NCBI RefSeq assembly: GCF_026625825.1
Contig: NZ_CP113065.1
Span: forward strand, 2,666,001-2,730,000
Reading direction: 5' to 3'
From: Pseudoxanthomonas sp. SL93
GTDB lineage: Bacteria; Pseudomonadota; Gammaproteobacteria; Xanthomonadales; Xanthomonadaceae
Length of the DNA: 64,000 nucleotides
The notes below the pieces were generated by a model. The model was given only the letters and a program-made list of their open reading frames with translations, was not told the DNA's origin and made no database searches. Each line of letters opens with the position of its first letter. The stretch's first letter is position 1. Positions 10,794 through 27,156 of the stretch are shown here, piece after piece. A program made the translations under genes and the position numbers.

Positions 10794-10885
10794 GCCTGCA
10801 TTCTACGCCCGGCTCCTGCGGGGGCGTCACGCGCCCGGCGCCGGGATGGGGGCATAATCGGGCCTCCGACCCCGAGGAATTCCCG

Positions 10886-11191
10886 ATGCCCCGCATGACG
10901 AACCACACCGTGCTGATGGCCGCCCTGCTGGCACTGGCGGGCTGCGCATCGACGGGCGCCGGCAACGACCCGGGCATCGATCTGGCCGATGCGCAGGTGG
11001 CGGTGCGCACGGAGAAGAACGGCGACGTGATCGAGGAATACCGCGTGGGCGGCGCCCTGCGCATGGTCAAGGTCACGCCTTCGCGCGGCCCTGCGTATTA
11101 CCTGATGGACGAGAACGGCGACGGCCGCCTGGACCGCAGCAAGGGCGAAGGCCCGGTGTCGCCGGTGTACTGGAAACTGTACGGCTGGTAG
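10886..11191 (+). CDS. DUF2782 family lipoprotein
   Basis: A 101-residue protein with a lipoprotein signal (ALLALAGCAS, lipid on Cys) and the DUF2782 core EYRVGGALRMVKVTPSRGP followed by YYLMDENGDG. The family sits next to polA in many xanthomonads and other gammaproteobacteria; its role is unknown. The ATG at 10886 is preceded by GAGG about 9 nt upstream. It is divergent from polA and convergent with the stress protein gene at 11219. Confidence 0.85.
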   Translation: MPRMTNHTVLMAALLALAGCASTGAGNDPGIDLADAQVAVRTEKNGDVIEEYRVGGALRMVKVTPSRGPAYYLMDENGDGRLDRSKGEGPVSPVYWKLYGW

Positions 11192-11218
11192 TCCCCCCGT
11201 GCTTCCCTGCACGCGGGC

Positions 11219-11659
11219 TCACCGTACGACCAGCACCGGGACCTTGCTGTGCGTGGTGACTTCGCTGGCCTGACTGCCCAACAGCAGTCTTCCCATGCCC
11301 CGGCGCCCGTGGGATGCCATCACGATCAGGTCGCTGCCGTGGGCCTGTGCCGTCTCCAGAATTCCCTCCGCGGCCTGCCGGTCGCGAACGTGCAAGGTCG
11401 TTGCCTGCAATCCCATCGCCTCCGCCGTCGCGGTGGCTTCGGACAGAATGCGTCGCGCGGTTTCGTCCTGCGCCTTCCCGTATTCGACATGCAGGCTGTA
11501 CAGGCCACCCAGCGGATCGTCGTAGCCCGCCAGAATCGGCTCGCTGACGGTCACCACCGTCACGTGCGAACCCAGGCAGCGAGCGAGCGCCAGCCCGTGC
11601 TCCAGCCCCTTGTTGGCAAACACGGAACCATCCGTCGCGATCAGTATCCTCTGGTACAT
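11219..11659 (-). CDS. Universal stress protein, UspA family
   Basis: A 146-residue single-domain protein starting MYQRILIATDGSVFANKGLE with the ATP-binding signature G-2X-G-9X-G(S/T) in SHGRRGMGRLLLGSQ and ending VPVLVVR. It belongs to the ATP-binding branch of the Usp family. A strong ribosome site (GGAGGTG) precedes the ATG at 11657-11659, ruling out the longer upstream frame. It is a monocistronic gene downstream of uvrD on the same strand, separated from it by ~150 nt. Confidence 0.9.
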   Translation of the reverse strand: MYQRILIATDGSVFANKGLEHGLALARCLGSHVTVVTVSEPILAGYDDPLGGLYSLHVEYGKAQDETARRILSEATATAEAMGLQATTLHVRDRQAAEGILETAQAHGSDLIVMASHGRRGMGRLLLGSQASEVTTHSKVPVLVVR

Positions 11660-11813
11660 GCGGCACCTCCCTTCACGATGGGTGCCGCCATCAGGCGCTC
11701 TGGCGACCGCTCGCGCCTTGATCACGATCAATCCGGGGTGCCGTACCGACGAATGGTCGGGCGAATGGTCGAAGGCCCGCTGTGGAATCCCGGGTGGAAC
11801 TGCCGCGAACGCT

Positions 11814-14018
<2,205 letters not shown>

Positions 14019-14056
14019 CGGGGCATTTTACCGCCTCGGCGACATCCCCGCCCGGC

Positions 14057-14698
14057 TCAATGGGCGCCTTCAGGCCTGGCGTGCTTCACCGGCGCACCGC
14101 TGTTCATCAGCTTGTCGGTATAGGCGATGCCGATGGCGGACAGGATGAAGATGGCGTGGATGATGGTTTGCCACATCACGCCGGTGGAGGTGAAGTCGCT
14201 GCAGGTCTTGGCCAGCCAGCCGGCGGCCTTCGCGGCTTCGGCGGCGGCGAACGCCTCTGACGTGCCGCACAGCGGCAAGCCGCCCAGCGTGCTGGCGCCG
14301 ATGAAGGTCTTCAGCAGGTGGATGGACGAGATGCCGATGATCGCCATGGCCAGCTTCACCTTCAGCACGCTGGCGTTGACGTGGCTCAGCCATTCCGGCT
14401 GGTCGGGGTGTTTCTCCAGCCCCATGCGCGACACGAAGGTCTCGTAACCACCGACGATGACCATCATCAGCAGGTTGGAGATCATCACCACGTCGATCAG
14501 GCCCAGCACCAGCAGCATGATGTCCTGCTCGCTGAGGCTGGTGGCGCCATGCACCAGGTGCCACAGCTCCTTCAGGAACAGGACGACGTAGACGCCTTGC
14601 GCCACGATCAGCCCCAGGTACAAGGGAAGCTGCAGCCAGCGCGAGCTGAAGATCAGGGCGGGCAGCGGGCCAAGGCGCGCGGGTTTCGGTTCGGTCAT
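14057..14698 (-). CDS. YqhA/TIGR00645 family inner-membrane protein
   Basis: A 213-residue membrane protein with four hydrophobic helices and the motifs [39 protein letters not shown] and [13 protein letters not shown] that mark the YqhA (TIGR00645) family. The function is unknown. The ATG at 14696-14698 starts [10 protein letters not shown]; the longer frame upstream is Arg/Ser-rich and not typical. It follows uvrD on the minus strand but is read toward it, only 38 nt away, so co-transcription with uvrD is possible. Confidence 0.88.
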   Translation of the reverse strand: MTEPKPARLGPLPALIFSSRWLQLPLYLGLIVAQGVYVVLFLKELWHLVHGATSLSEQDIMLLVLGLIDVVMISNLLMMVIVGGYETFVSRMGLEKHPDQPEWLSHVNASVLKVKLAMAIIGISSIHLLKTFIGASTLGGLPLCGTSEAFAAAEAAKAAGWLAKTCSDFTSTGVMWQTIIHAIFILSAIGIAYTDKLMNSGAPVKHARPEGAH

Positions 14699-14820
14699 GA
14701 GGGGAACAGTGTTTTCCGGGGATGCGGCAGGGTAGCGGCCGCGAATGACACTGCCAACCCTGCCCGTGCCGCTAGACTCCCGGGACCCCTCCGCGAACCG
14801 CATCCCCACGAGGTGCTCCC

Positions 14821-15537
14821 ATGATCGACCTGTACTACTGGCCCACGCCGAATGGCCACAAGACCACCCTGATGCTGGAAGAGCTTGCCGAATCGGGCAG
14901 CAAGCTCGACTACCGCATCGTGCCGGTGAACATCGGCGCGGGCGACCAGTTCAAGCCCGACTACCTGGCCATTTCGCCGAACAACAAGATGCCGGCGATC
15001 GTCGACCACGCACCGGCCGACGGCGGCGCACCGATCAGCGTGTTCGAGTCCGGCGCCATCCTGCTGTACCTGGCCAACAAGACCGGCCGCTTCTTCGGCA
15101 CGGACACGCGCCAGAAAGTGGCGGTGAACCAGTGGCTGATGTGGCAGATGGGCGGCCTGGGACCGATGACGGGACAGTACGGGCACTTCACCGTCTATGC
15201 ACCGGAGAAGATTCCCTACGCCATCGACCGCTATACCCGCGAGGTACAGCGCCTGCTGGGCGTGCTGGACAAGCAGCTGGAGCGCAACGCCTACATCGCC
15301 GGCGACGACTACAGCATCGCCGACATGGCCACGCATCCGTGGATCAACGCCTACGACAAGGCGCCGCTGGACCTGTCGCCGTACCCGCATCTGCAGCGCT
15401 GGCATGCGGCCATCGCCGCGCGTCCGGCCGTGCAGCGCGCGTATGCGCTGAAATCCCAGGTCAATCCGAATGCCGGCCAGCCGCTCAGCGACGAAGAGCG
15501 CAAGCACCTGTTCGGCCAGGGTGCGCCGAAGGCATGA
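14821..15537 (+). CDS. yfcG: Nu-class glutathione S-transferase (YfcG-type disulfide reductase)
   Basis: A 238-residue protein with thioredoxin-fold start [20 protein letters not shown], the YfcG signatures [15 protein letters not shown] and [12 protein letters not shown], and the helical C-terminal domain ([22 protein letters not shown]). YfcG of E. coli is a Nu-class GST with GSH-dependent disulfide-bond reductase activity, and the similarity runs end to end. The ATG follows a short AC-rich leader ending ACGAGGTGCTCCC, which gives a good ribosome site (GAGGTG). Confidence 0.92.
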   Translation: MIDLYYWPTPNGHKTTLMLEELAESGSKLDYRIVPVNIGAGDQFKPDYLAISPNNKMPAIVDHAPADGGAPISVFESGAILLYLANKTGRFFGTDTRQKVAVNQWLMWQMGGLGPMTGQYGHFTVYAPEKIPYAIDRYTREVQRLLGVLDKQLERNAYIAGDDYSIADMATHPWINAYDKAPLDLSPYPHLQRWHAAIAARPAVQRAYALKSQVNPNAGQPLSDEERKHLFGQGAPKA

Positions 15538-15565
15538 GGAGCCGGGCGGCCGGTTCGCGTCATAA

Positions 15566-17830
<2,265 letters not shown>

Positions 17831-17861
17831 GCGTTCAAACCGGAACGACCGGAGACCGCGC

Positions 17862-18305
17862 ATGCAAACGACAACCCCGCCCGCCACTTGGTGGAGCCGC
17901 AACTGGAAATGGTGCGTGCCGGTGTTGGCGGCGCTGCTGCTCGCGCTGTTCGCCGCCTTCATCTTCGGGATCCTGGCGCTGGTCTTCGGCGCGATGAAAT
18001 CCTCCGGCCCCTACCAGCACGCGATGGCACGGGCGCAGGCCGATCCCGCCGTGACCGCCGCGCTCGGCACGCCCATCCAGGCCGGCTGGCTGGTGCAGGG
18101 CAACTTCAGCAGCAACGGCCCCGATGGCGAAGCCAACCTGTCCATCCCGCTGGACGGCCCCAAGGCCGACGGCACCCTGTTCGTCGTCGCGAAGAAGCAC
18201 GCCGGCGAATGGCGCTACGAGACGCTGGCGGTGAACGTGGAAGGCGGCGAGCGGATCGTGCTGGCGGAGGAGGCTCGCGATCCGGAGGGCGTTTCATTGC
18301 GGTGA
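17862..18305 (+). CDS. Coa1/Tim21-like membrane protein
   Basis: A 147-residue protein with one strong N-terminal transmembrane helix (about residues 19-43) and a soluble domain with SSGPYQHAMARAQADPAV, LGTPIQAGWLVQGNF and GTLFVVAKKHAGEWRYETL. This pattern is that of the cytochrome-oxidase-complex-assembly Coa1 family, which includes bacterial proteins of unknown role. It starts 31 nt after the DPP IV-type gene and ends before a strong bidirectional terminator, so the two likely form one transcript. Confidence 0.75.
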   Translation: MQTTTPPATWWSRNWKWCVPVLAALLLALFAAFIFGILALVFGAMKSSGPYQHAMARAQADPAVTAALGTPIQAGWLVQGNFSSNGPDGEANLSIPLDGPKADGTLFVVAKKHAGEWRYETLAVNVEGGERIVLAEEARDPEGVSLR

Positions 18306-18351
18306 TGCGCAGGCCTCACAGGCTAATGCGACCGTCCCTGCCCGGATGATG

Positions 18352-18377
18352 AAAACGGCGGCCATGGCCGCCGTTTT
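18352..18377. terminator. Bidirectional rho-independent terminator
   Basis: A perfect palindrome, AAAACGGCGGCC followed by AT-centre and GGCCGCCGTTTT, lies between the convergent Coa1-like gene (ends 18305) and the lipoprotein gene (ends 18407). The A-run and T-run flanks let it stop transcription from both sides. Confidence 0.88.
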
Positions 18378-18406
18378 CCTGTCGATGACACTCCATCATC
18401 GGCCGG

Positions 18407-18868
18407 TCACTTCTTCGGCGCAGGCTCCGGCACGACGATCGAAGGATCCACCGGCGTGCCCGGCGGCACGTAGATCGCGACGCCTGCGGCCTGGCGCTGG
18501 GTGGTGGGGATGCCCATGCTGAGTCCGCCGCCGGAATGGCTGCCGTAGCTGCCTGCGCCCACCGACATGCCGACCGGCGAGCCGTTGGAACCTACCCCCA
18601 GCAGCACCACGCCATTGGCGCCCAGTGCAGCGGCTTCGCGCTTCAGGCGGGCGATGGCGGCATCGGTCTGGCCCTGGGTGCCGAACCCGACCGCGCTGGT
18701 CGATTCGAGCTGGGCGATTTCCTGCGCGCCCGCGGGCGGCGTGCGGTAGACCTGCACCTGCGCGGGGTCGATGGGCGCGCGAGCCTGGCCCAGCATGACC
18801 TTGGAACTGCTGGCACAGCCTGCCACGAGCAGGACAGCCAGCAGCACGGCGGCGAGACGGAATGACAT
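18407..18868 (-). CDS. Predicted lipoprotein, weakly RcsF-like
   Basis: A 153-residue protein with a lipobox (LLVAGCASS). The mature part has VQVYRTPPAGAQEIAQLEST, then an Ala-rich helix (IARLKREAAALGANGVVLLG) and a Gly/Ser-rich low-complexity tail, ending in PVDPSIVVPEPAPKK. The order 'VYRTPP..., surface helix with ALGANGV' resembles the RcsF fold of envelope-stress sensors, but the four RcsF cysteines are not seen, so that is only a hint. The ATG at 18866-18868 is the one in front of the signal sequence. Confidence 0.75.
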   Translation of the reverse strand: MSFRLAAVLLAVLLVAGCASSSKVMLGQARAPIDPAQVQVYRTPPAGAQEIAQLESTSAVGFGTQGQTDAAIARLKREAAALGANGVVLLGVGSNGSPVGMSVGAGSYGSHSGGGLSMGIPTTQRQAAGVAIYVPPGTPVDPSIVVPEPAPKK

Positions 18869-19020
18869 GGTGGCTTCTCCTGAGGCTTGCGGCCGATCTT
18901 CCGCCGCACCGGCTGAATACTGGCATATCCCCGGGAAGGCGCGTATCCGGCCCGGCGAGGGCAGGCCGAAAACCCGGCGGGTTATCATTCGCGCCTGACC
19001 ATGCCTCTTTTCCCCGCACG

Positions 19021-20040
19021 ATGAGCCTCGCCTCCGACCACCCGCACGCCCCGCAGCGGCTGGCGGTCGACTATGTCCACACCGCCTCGCCCACCGCACT
19101 GCTGGGCCTGCCCGAGACGCTCGCCGTGTTCGGCTTCGGCACGCTGGCACCCGCCAAGGCCGGGGCGGATGATCCGCGCTACCTGCGCGTGCCGCTGTCG
19201 CCCCTGCAGGGCACGGCCGCGCCGTTCGAGGTATGGCGGGCGGGCGGGCCGGTGACCTGCGGCGTGACCGACGGCATCCGCTACAGCCACGATGGCGCGC
19301 TGATGTTCGGCGTGCTGGAGTGGGAGGAACCCGAAGGCGGCATCCTGCACGCCAGTGCACGCGCCTATGCCGCGCTCACCGCGTTCTGGCGCGACTGCGG
19401 GTATCCGCACCTGCTGCGCATCTGGAACTACTTCGACGCGATCACCCTGGGCGACGGCGATGCCGAACGCTACCGCCAGTTCTGCATCGGCCGCGTGCAG
19501 GGGCTGGGCGATGTCGACACCCGCACGCTGCCGGCCGCCACGGCGATCGGCAGCCGCGACGGGCGGCGTGTGCTGCAGGTGTACTGGCTGGCCGCGCGCG
19601 AACCGGGATTGCCGCTGGAGAATCCCCGCCAGGTCAGCGCCTACCGGTACCCGCGCGAATACGGCCCGCAATCGCCCAGCTTCGCGCGCGCGCTGCTGCC
19701 GTCCTCGCCGCGTGTTCCCCTGTTGCTGTCCGGCACCGCGAGCATCGTCGGCCACGCCTCGCAGCATGCGGATTCGTTGCGCGCGCAGCTGGACGAGACG
19801 CTGACCAACCTCGACAGCCTACTGGCCACCGCGCACGCGCGCGAACCCGCCCTGCCGGCGCACCTGGACGCGACCTCCCGCCTGAAGGTGTACGTACGCG
19901 ATGCGGAAGATGCCGACACCGTCGCGGCGCAGCTGGATGCCCGACTGGGCGGCCGCGTGCCCTACCTGATGCTGCAGGCCGATGTCTGCCGCCGCGAGCT
20001 GCTGGTCGAGATCGAGGGCATGCACGGCGTCATCGCTTGA
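19021..20040 (+). CDS. xanB2: Chorismatase of the XanB2 type (hydroxybenzoate synthase)
   Basis: A 339-residue protein with features of the FkbO/Hyg5/XanB2 chorismatase family: VFGFGTLAP, LRIWNYFDAIT, RYRQFCIGRVQGLGD, VYWLAAREPGLPLENPRQVS, YGPQSPSFARA and LLLSGTASIVGHAS. XanB2 of Xanthomonas splits chorismate to 3- and 4-hydroxybenzoate, which feed xanthomonadin pigment and ubiquinone. The ATG at 19021 is preferred over the 53-codon upstream extension. No other pigment-cluster gene lies next to it, and aroE (shikimate pathway) is 5.7 kb away. Confidence 0.9.
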   Translation: MSLASDHPHAPQRLAVDYVHTASPTALLGLPETLAVFGFGTLAPAKAGADDPRYLRVPLSPLQGTAAPFEVWRAGGPVTCGVTDGIRYSHDGALMFGVLEWEEPEGGILHASARAYAALTAFWRDCGYPHLLRIWNYFDAITLGDGDAERYRQFCIGRVQGLGDVDTRTLPAATAIGSRDGRRVLQVYWLAAREPGLPLENPRQVSAYRYPREYGPQSPSFARALLPSSPRVPLLLSGTASIVGHASQHADSLRAQLDETLTNLDSLLATAHAREPALPAHLDATSRLKVYVRDAEDADTVAAQLDARLGGRVPYLMLQADVCRRELLVEIEGMHGVIA

Positions 20041-20113
20041 AGCGCGCTCCAGCCGACCGCATAGTGGAAGCAAGAGGCGCCACACCGCGCGCCTGGCAAC
20101 GGAGCCGGAAACG

Positions 20114-20362
20114 ATGGGACTGATCAGCCTGCTGTGGGGCATCGTGGCGATGATCCTGATGATCCTCGCGTTGATACCGCTGCTGGGCGCGGCCAACTGG
20201 CTGGTGATCCCGTTCGCAGCGGTGGGCGCGATCATCGCCGCCATCGGCATCCTGTTCACCCGCACGCAGCACCGCGGCCGGGCAAAAGCAGGCCTCGTGC
20301 TGAACGGCATCGTCATCGTGGTCGGCATCATCCGCCTGTCGCTGGGTGGCGGTGTCATTTAA
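20114..20362 (+). CDS. Small two- to three-helix membrane protein
   Basis: An 82-residue, very hydrophobic protein (MGLISLLWGIVAMILMILAL, then a second helix around residues 32-50 and a third near the C-terminus, separated by TRTQHRGRAKAG). The Arg/Lys-rich loop followed by GLVLNGIVIVVG resembles DUF4190-type small membrane proteins. GGAG about 11 nt before the ATG supports the start. It follows xanB2 by 73 nt on the same strand. Function unknown. Confidence 0.75.
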   Translation: MGLISLLWGIVAMILMILALIPLLGAANWLVIPFAAVGAIIAAIGILFTRTQHRGRAKAGLVLNGIVIVVGIIRLSLGGGVI

Positions 20363-20547
20363 CCCGTCAATCGAGAACCACGATTACAACGTTGCACCGC
20401 AGGATTGATCCTTTGCGATGCGCGGGCGCAGACTCGGCGCGCGGATGCTCCCCCGAAGCGTCCGCGTCCCCTGCGAGTTTCCCCTGATCGCGCGCCCGTC
20501 ATTTTCGGGGTGTGGCGGCACGCACACCGCACGCAAGGAACTGCTCG

Positions 20548-20983
20548 ATGAAGACGTTCGCCCGCACCGGGTGGATGCTGTGCCTGGCATTGGCTGCATC
20601 CGCCAGCACCGCCGCCCCGCAAGCCACTGAAGAAACGCCCCCGCAAGACCGCAGCGGCAGCGACAGCAAGGCCGCCATCGATCCCCGCACCGGCCAGCTG
20701 CGTCCCCTCACCCGCGAGGAACGCCAGCAGCTGCAGGCCGCCGACAAGGCATTGCGCGCCGCGCGCCGCACCGAACCTGCCGCTGCAGGCAAGAAAGGCT
20801 TCGTCGCACCGCTGACCGAGGCCGAGGCCGGCGCCAACCAGCGCCGCCTGGCCAGTGGCGGCATCGTGCAGCAGGTGCCGGAATCCCTGATGACCGATCT
20901 GGTCGTCGTACGCAACGCGGACGGCACGCTGCGGATCGGCCATGCCGACGCGGATGGCCAGCCGGTGGCCGAGGAGGTGCCGC

Positions 20984-20991
<8 letters not shown>
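20548..20991 (+). CDS. Exported protein partnered with the PA-domain protease
   Basis: A 147-residue protein with signal peptide (WMLCLALAASASTA) and a charged mature part containing DPRTGQLRPLTREERQQLQ and ending in GTLRIGHADADGQPVAEEV. AAGGAA precedes the ATG. Its stop codon overlaps the start of the metalloprotease gene (ATG at 20984), so the two are translationally coupled. I know of no biochemical role; the overlap suggests a chaperone, propeptide or inhibitor-like helper for the protease, which is inference only. Confidence 0.78.
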
Positions 20992-23712
<2,721 letters not shown>

Positions 23713-23750
23713 GCACCGCAAGGGCGGCCATGCCCGGATCGTGCACGAAT

Positions 23751-23778
23751 GAAACGGGAGCCTCGCGGCTCCCGTTTC
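23751..23778. terminator. Bidirectional terminator between hemB and the beta-barrel gene
   Basis: Inverted repeat GAAACGGGAGCC / GGCTCCCGTTTC with a TCGC loop lies between the convergent genes hemB (ends 23712) and the outer-membrane protein (ends 23789). It can serve both. Confidence 0.85.
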
Positions 23779-23788
23779 CGTTGCAGGC

Positions 23789-24490
23789 TCAGAAGCGGCC
23801 TTCGATACCCAGCATCACCGTGTCGGCGCGGTTGAACTCGCAGTCGCCGTAGTCATCGCAGTCGTCGTAGTAGTAATCGTCGGCGTAGACGAATGCGGTG
23901 TAGCCCAGGCTGACATTGAAGTGACGGTTGATGTCCACGCCGATGGCCACGCCGGCATAGCCGCCATCGGTGGAGAAGTCGCCGCCATCGGGATAGTCCT
24001 GGTCGGCGCTGAAGTAACCGCCGCGTGCGACGACGAACCACGGGCTGTCGCCGAAGTTCATCCGCGCGTTGGCGCCGATCGCACCGTAGCTGGCTTTGGG
24101 GATCAGGTAGCCGTCTTCGCGGGTGCTGTCGAGGCGGCCGCCGGAAATTTCAAAGCCCACCTGCGCCCACGGGCCAGCCTGCCAGCGGTAGCCACCATTC
24201 ACGGCGACGGCGTCCTGCTCGATGTCGTCGTAGATCCAGCCACGCCCGCCCTGCACGCCGATGAAAAAGCCGGGCTGTTCGCGCTCAGACGAGCGTGATG
24301 CCGCCGGTGCGGCGTAGGGCTGGGCCGGTGCCGGGGCGGCGACGGGCGTCTGCGCCTGCGTGGCCGGCTGGCCCTGCACGGGGGCCTCCTTCTTGCGGTA
24401 TTCGTCCCAGGTGGGCGAGACCGACTGGGCGTTCGCGTGCAGGGCAACGGCTGCCAGCACGAGCGGCAGGCAACGGATGGGGTACTTCAT
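23789..24490 (-). CDS. Outer-membrane beta-barrel protein
   Basis: A 233-residue protein with signal peptide (CLPLVLAAVALHANA), a Pro/Ala/Gln-rich linker, and an alternating hydrophobic pattern typical of an eight-stranded barrel (FFIGVQGGRGWIYDD, VAVNGGYRWQAGPW, YGAIGANARMNFG), closing with MLGIEGRF whose final Phe is the barrel-insertion signal. An acidic Asp/Tyr-rich loop (YADDYYYDDCDDYGDCEF) near the end contains two cysteines and is unusual. GGAGAGG lies before the ATG at 24488-24490. Function unknown. Confidence 0.85.
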   Translation of the reverse strand: MKYPIRCLPLVLAAVALHANAQSVSPTWDEYRKKEAPVQGQPATQAQTPVAAPAPAQPYAAPAASRSSEREQPGFFIGVQGGRGWIYDDIEQDAVAVNGGYRWQAGPWAQVGFEISGGRLDSTREDGYLIPKASYGAIGANARMNFGDSPWFVVARGGYFSADQDYPDGGDFSTDGGYAGVAIGVDINRHFNVSLGYTAFVYADDYYYDDCDDYGDCEFNRADTVMLGIEGRF

Positions 24491-24782
24491 GGGTGGATCC
24501 TCTCCTTGGCAATATGGAATGTTTCCCAGGTCCATGCGCGATCGAACGTCACGCCGGGCATTGCCGGCATGTCCGAGCTGGAATGTGCACACGCCCGCCG
24601 TGCCCGCCCATGAAGGAAGGCATGTTCGGCGGAATCGAGACGGCAGGCCGGAACACCGACCTGCCAGTGTCATGCGTTGTTACGCCCACTCCCCGGGCGG
24701 CGGAACATTGGCGTGGCGCATGCACCCTGTCAAGTCGGATACACCCTGACAGCAGCCCCCCGCGGGCTGTGGGCGAACGTGC

Positions 24783-25682
24783 TCAGCGACAGCCGGGCTT
24801 GCCCTTCAAGGTGGGTGTCACGGTGCGATAGAGATCGCCCTTGCCCGCCTTCGGCGCGCGCGCCGAGCCGGTCACCACGATCTCCGTCGGCCTGGAAGCA
24901 TCCACTACCGGCGCGCGGGTGACGCCCTCGCCGGTGTTGAACGACAGCGTCCACGGTCGTGCATCGGCATACGCCTGGCCGTTGCACGCGGCAAGGTACA
25001 GGCGCGTGGCTTCGCCGCCCGCCTGCGACGAACGCGAGAACAGCAACACGCGCCCGTCGTCCAGCCAGGTGCTGTCGATCTCGTCCGCCTCGGTATTCAC
25101 GCCCGGCACCGGCCGCGGATCGATGAAGGCCTTGCCGTCCCATCGGGCGACGAACAGGTCGTAGCCGCCCGCGCCCTTGCGGCTGTCGCTGGAAAACAGC
25201 AACCACTGACCATCGGCGCTGATCGTCGGCGAACGCTCATGGCCGCGGCCGTTGACTGCCGCACCCAGGTTCACCGCTGCGCCCGTCGCGCCATCGGCCA
25301 GTACCGGTGCGCGGTACAGGTCATGACCGCCGCTGCCGCCCTTGCGTGCGGACGCGAAGTACAGCCATCGGCCATCCGCGCTGAACATGGGTTCGGCATC
25401 ATCGGCCGGCGAGTTCAGCGGCAATGGCGCCGGCGCGCTCCAGCGCTTGTCTTGCAGGCGCGCCTGCCACAGGTCGCCGCCGCCTGCCCCGCCTGGCCGG
25501 TCCGCGCTGCCCCAGACGATCCGTTGACCCCCGGGCGACACGGTGCCGCGCATTTCGGCATCGCGGGTGGAGACCATCCAGAGGCCTTCGATGCCGTATT
25601 CGGACAGCTGCGCCAGCGCCGTGGCTGAGAGTAGACTGCCGACGAAGGCGGTGGCGGCCAGTCGGCGCTTCAGGGTGGTCAT
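24783..25682 (-). CDS. Exported PD40/WD40-like beta-propeller protein
   Basis: A 299-residue protein with signal peptide (VGSLLSATALAQ) and PD40/TolB-type propeller blades marked by repeated SADGRWLYFASAR, ISADGQWLLFSSDSR and WLDDGRVLLFSRS. It lacks a catalytic domain and looks like a periplasmic binding or scaffold protein. It is divergent from aroE with 41 nt between the starts. The ATG at 25680-25682 follows AAAGGGAT on its strand. Upstream of the barrel gene, 24491-24782 shows no supported gene. Confidence 0.8.
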   Translation of the reverse strand: MTTLKRRLAATAFVGSLLSATALAQLSEYGIEGLWMVSTRDAEMRGTVSPGGQRIVWGSADRPGGAGGGDLWQARLQDKRWSAPAPLPLNSPADDAEPMFSADGRWLYFASARKGGSGGHDLYRAPVLADGATGAAVNLGAAVNGRGHERSPTISADGQWLLFSSDSRKGAGGYDLFVARWDGKAFIDPRPVPGVNTEADEIDSTWLDDGRVLLFSRSSQAGGEATRLYLAACNGQAYADARPWTLSFNTGEGVTRAPVVDASRPTEIVVTGSARAPKAGKGDLYRTVTPTLKGKPGCR

Positions 25683-25723
25683 CGCGTATCCCTTTCCTTT
25701 TCCAGCGGGATTGATACCACGCC

Positions 25724-26572
25724 ATGTCCACGCCTCGATACGCTGTTTTCGGTCATCCGGTCGCACATTCGCTGTCGCCCCGCATCCATGCCGCCTTCGC
25801 GCGGCAGACGGGCATCGCGCTGGAATACACCGCCATCGACACCGCGCCGCACGATTTCGTGGCGGCGCTCGACCGCTTCGCAGGGGAAGGCGGCAAGGGC
25901 GCCAACGTCACCCTGCCACTCAAGGAAGCGGCCTTCGCCATCTCGGCCACCGTCACCGATCGCGCACGACGCGCAGGGGCGGTCAACACGCTGTCGCGCA
26001 ACGATGGCCGCTGGCAGGGCGACAACACCGACGGCGCAGGCCTGGTGCGCGACCTGACCGGCAGGCAGGGCCTGGACCTGCGCGCCCGCAAGGCACTGCT
26101 GCTGGGTGCCGGCGGCGCGGCGCGCGGCGTGGCACCGGCGTTGCTGGATGCGGGCATCAGTGAACTCGTCATCGTCAACCGCAGCCCGGAACGCGCCGAT
26201 GCGCTGGCCGATGCGCTGGGCGAACCGGACCGCGCGCATTCGCGCTACTGGGCCGACCTGGGCGATCTCGGCGACTTCACCCTGATCGTCAACGCCACGT
26301 CGGCCTCGCGCGACGGCAAGGGCGAGTTCTCGCTGCCGTTCGGCCTGGCAACGCCGCGCACGCTGGCGGTCGACCTGAACTACGGCGAGGCGGCGATTCC
26401 GTTCCTCGCGTGGGCGCGCGCCGCCCACTGCCATGATGCGGTCGATGGCCTGGGCATGCTGGTGGAACAGGCCGCCGAAGCCTTCGAGGCATGGCATGGC
26501 GTACGCCCGGATACCGACGCGGTGTATGCGGAACTGCGCGATCGGGACAAGGTGCTGGTCACGGCGGATTGA
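25724..26572 (+). CDS. aroE: Shikimate dehydrogenase
   Basis: A 282-residue enzyme that reduces 3-dehydroshikimate with NADPH in aromatic amino-acid synthesis. Motifs: [33 protein letters not shown] (the catalytic Lys region), [11 protein letters not shown], the nucleotide-binding [17 protein letters not shown] and [14 protein letters not shown]. Length and motif order are those of a complete AroE. It is divergent from the PD40 protein. The shikimate pathway supplies chorismate, the substrate of the XanB2-type enzyme at 19021. Confidence 0.96.
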   Translation: MSTPRYAVFGHPVAHSLSPRIHAAFARQTGIALEYTAIDTAPHDFVAALDRFAGEGGKGANVTLPLKEAAFAISATVTDRARRAGAVNTLSRNDGRWQGDNTDGAGLVRDLTGRQGLDLRARKALLLGAGGAARGVAPALLDAGISELVIVNRSPERADALADALGEPDRAHSRYWADLGDLGDFTLIVNATSASRDGKGEFSLPFGLATPRTLAVDLNYGEAAIPFLAWARAAHCHDAVDGLGMLVEQAAEAFEAWHGVRPDTDAVYAELRDRDKVLVTAD

Positions 26573-26740
26573 GTGACTTCGCACGGGCCCTGCAGGGTAC
26601 GACGGCCGGCGAGCCCGCTGCGATGTCATTCTGGTGATCCGACCCGCACGATGGACGGGGGAATCACGCCCCACCACCCGCGTGGTTTGCAGCATCGCGC
26701 AAGCCCTGCACACTGCCCGCTTTCCTGACGGAGTTTCCAC

Positions 26741-27091
26741 ATGGATGGTTTTCTCACCCAGTTGCTGACCATGCTGGGTTACCAGTTGCCCGAACTGCTG
26801 GCCTGCGTGGCGGGCCTGACGATGTTGTGGATGTGGGCACCTGCGGTACCGGGGCGCGCGTTGGCGCTCGCGGGCACGGGCATGATCCTGGGTGCTGCGC
26901 TGCTGCGCCTGGCGATGAGCGTCGGCCAGGCCTGGATGATCCATACCGCGGAAGGCGGCTACAGCGGCATGACCGGAACGTTCGCGCTGTTCAGTGCCGG
27001 TGGCATGCTGCTGGGCGTGCTGTCGTCGGCCGGGCTGGTCATGCTGGTGTGGGGTGCGTGCAAGGCGATGCAGGCAACTGCGCGGGGCTGA
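26741..27091 (+). CDS. Small membrane protein of unknown function
   Basis: A 116-residue protein with three to four hydrophobic segments (about residues 12-28, 34-52, 70-86 and 90-108). GGAG lies 11 nt before the ATG. No known family recognised; it stands alone between aroE and the convergent DUF58 operon. Confidence 0.65.
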   Translation: MDGFLTQLLTMLGYQLPELLACVAGLTMLWMWAPAVPGRALALAGTGMILGAALLRLAMSVGQAWMIHTAEGGYSGMTGTFALFSAGGMLLGVLSSAGLVMLVWGACKAMQATARG

Positions 27092-27156
27092 AGCCGGCCT
27101 CCTGCAGGAATGCCCTGGCCGCCCAGGAAAACGGCACGCACGGTTGCCGCCTTGCC

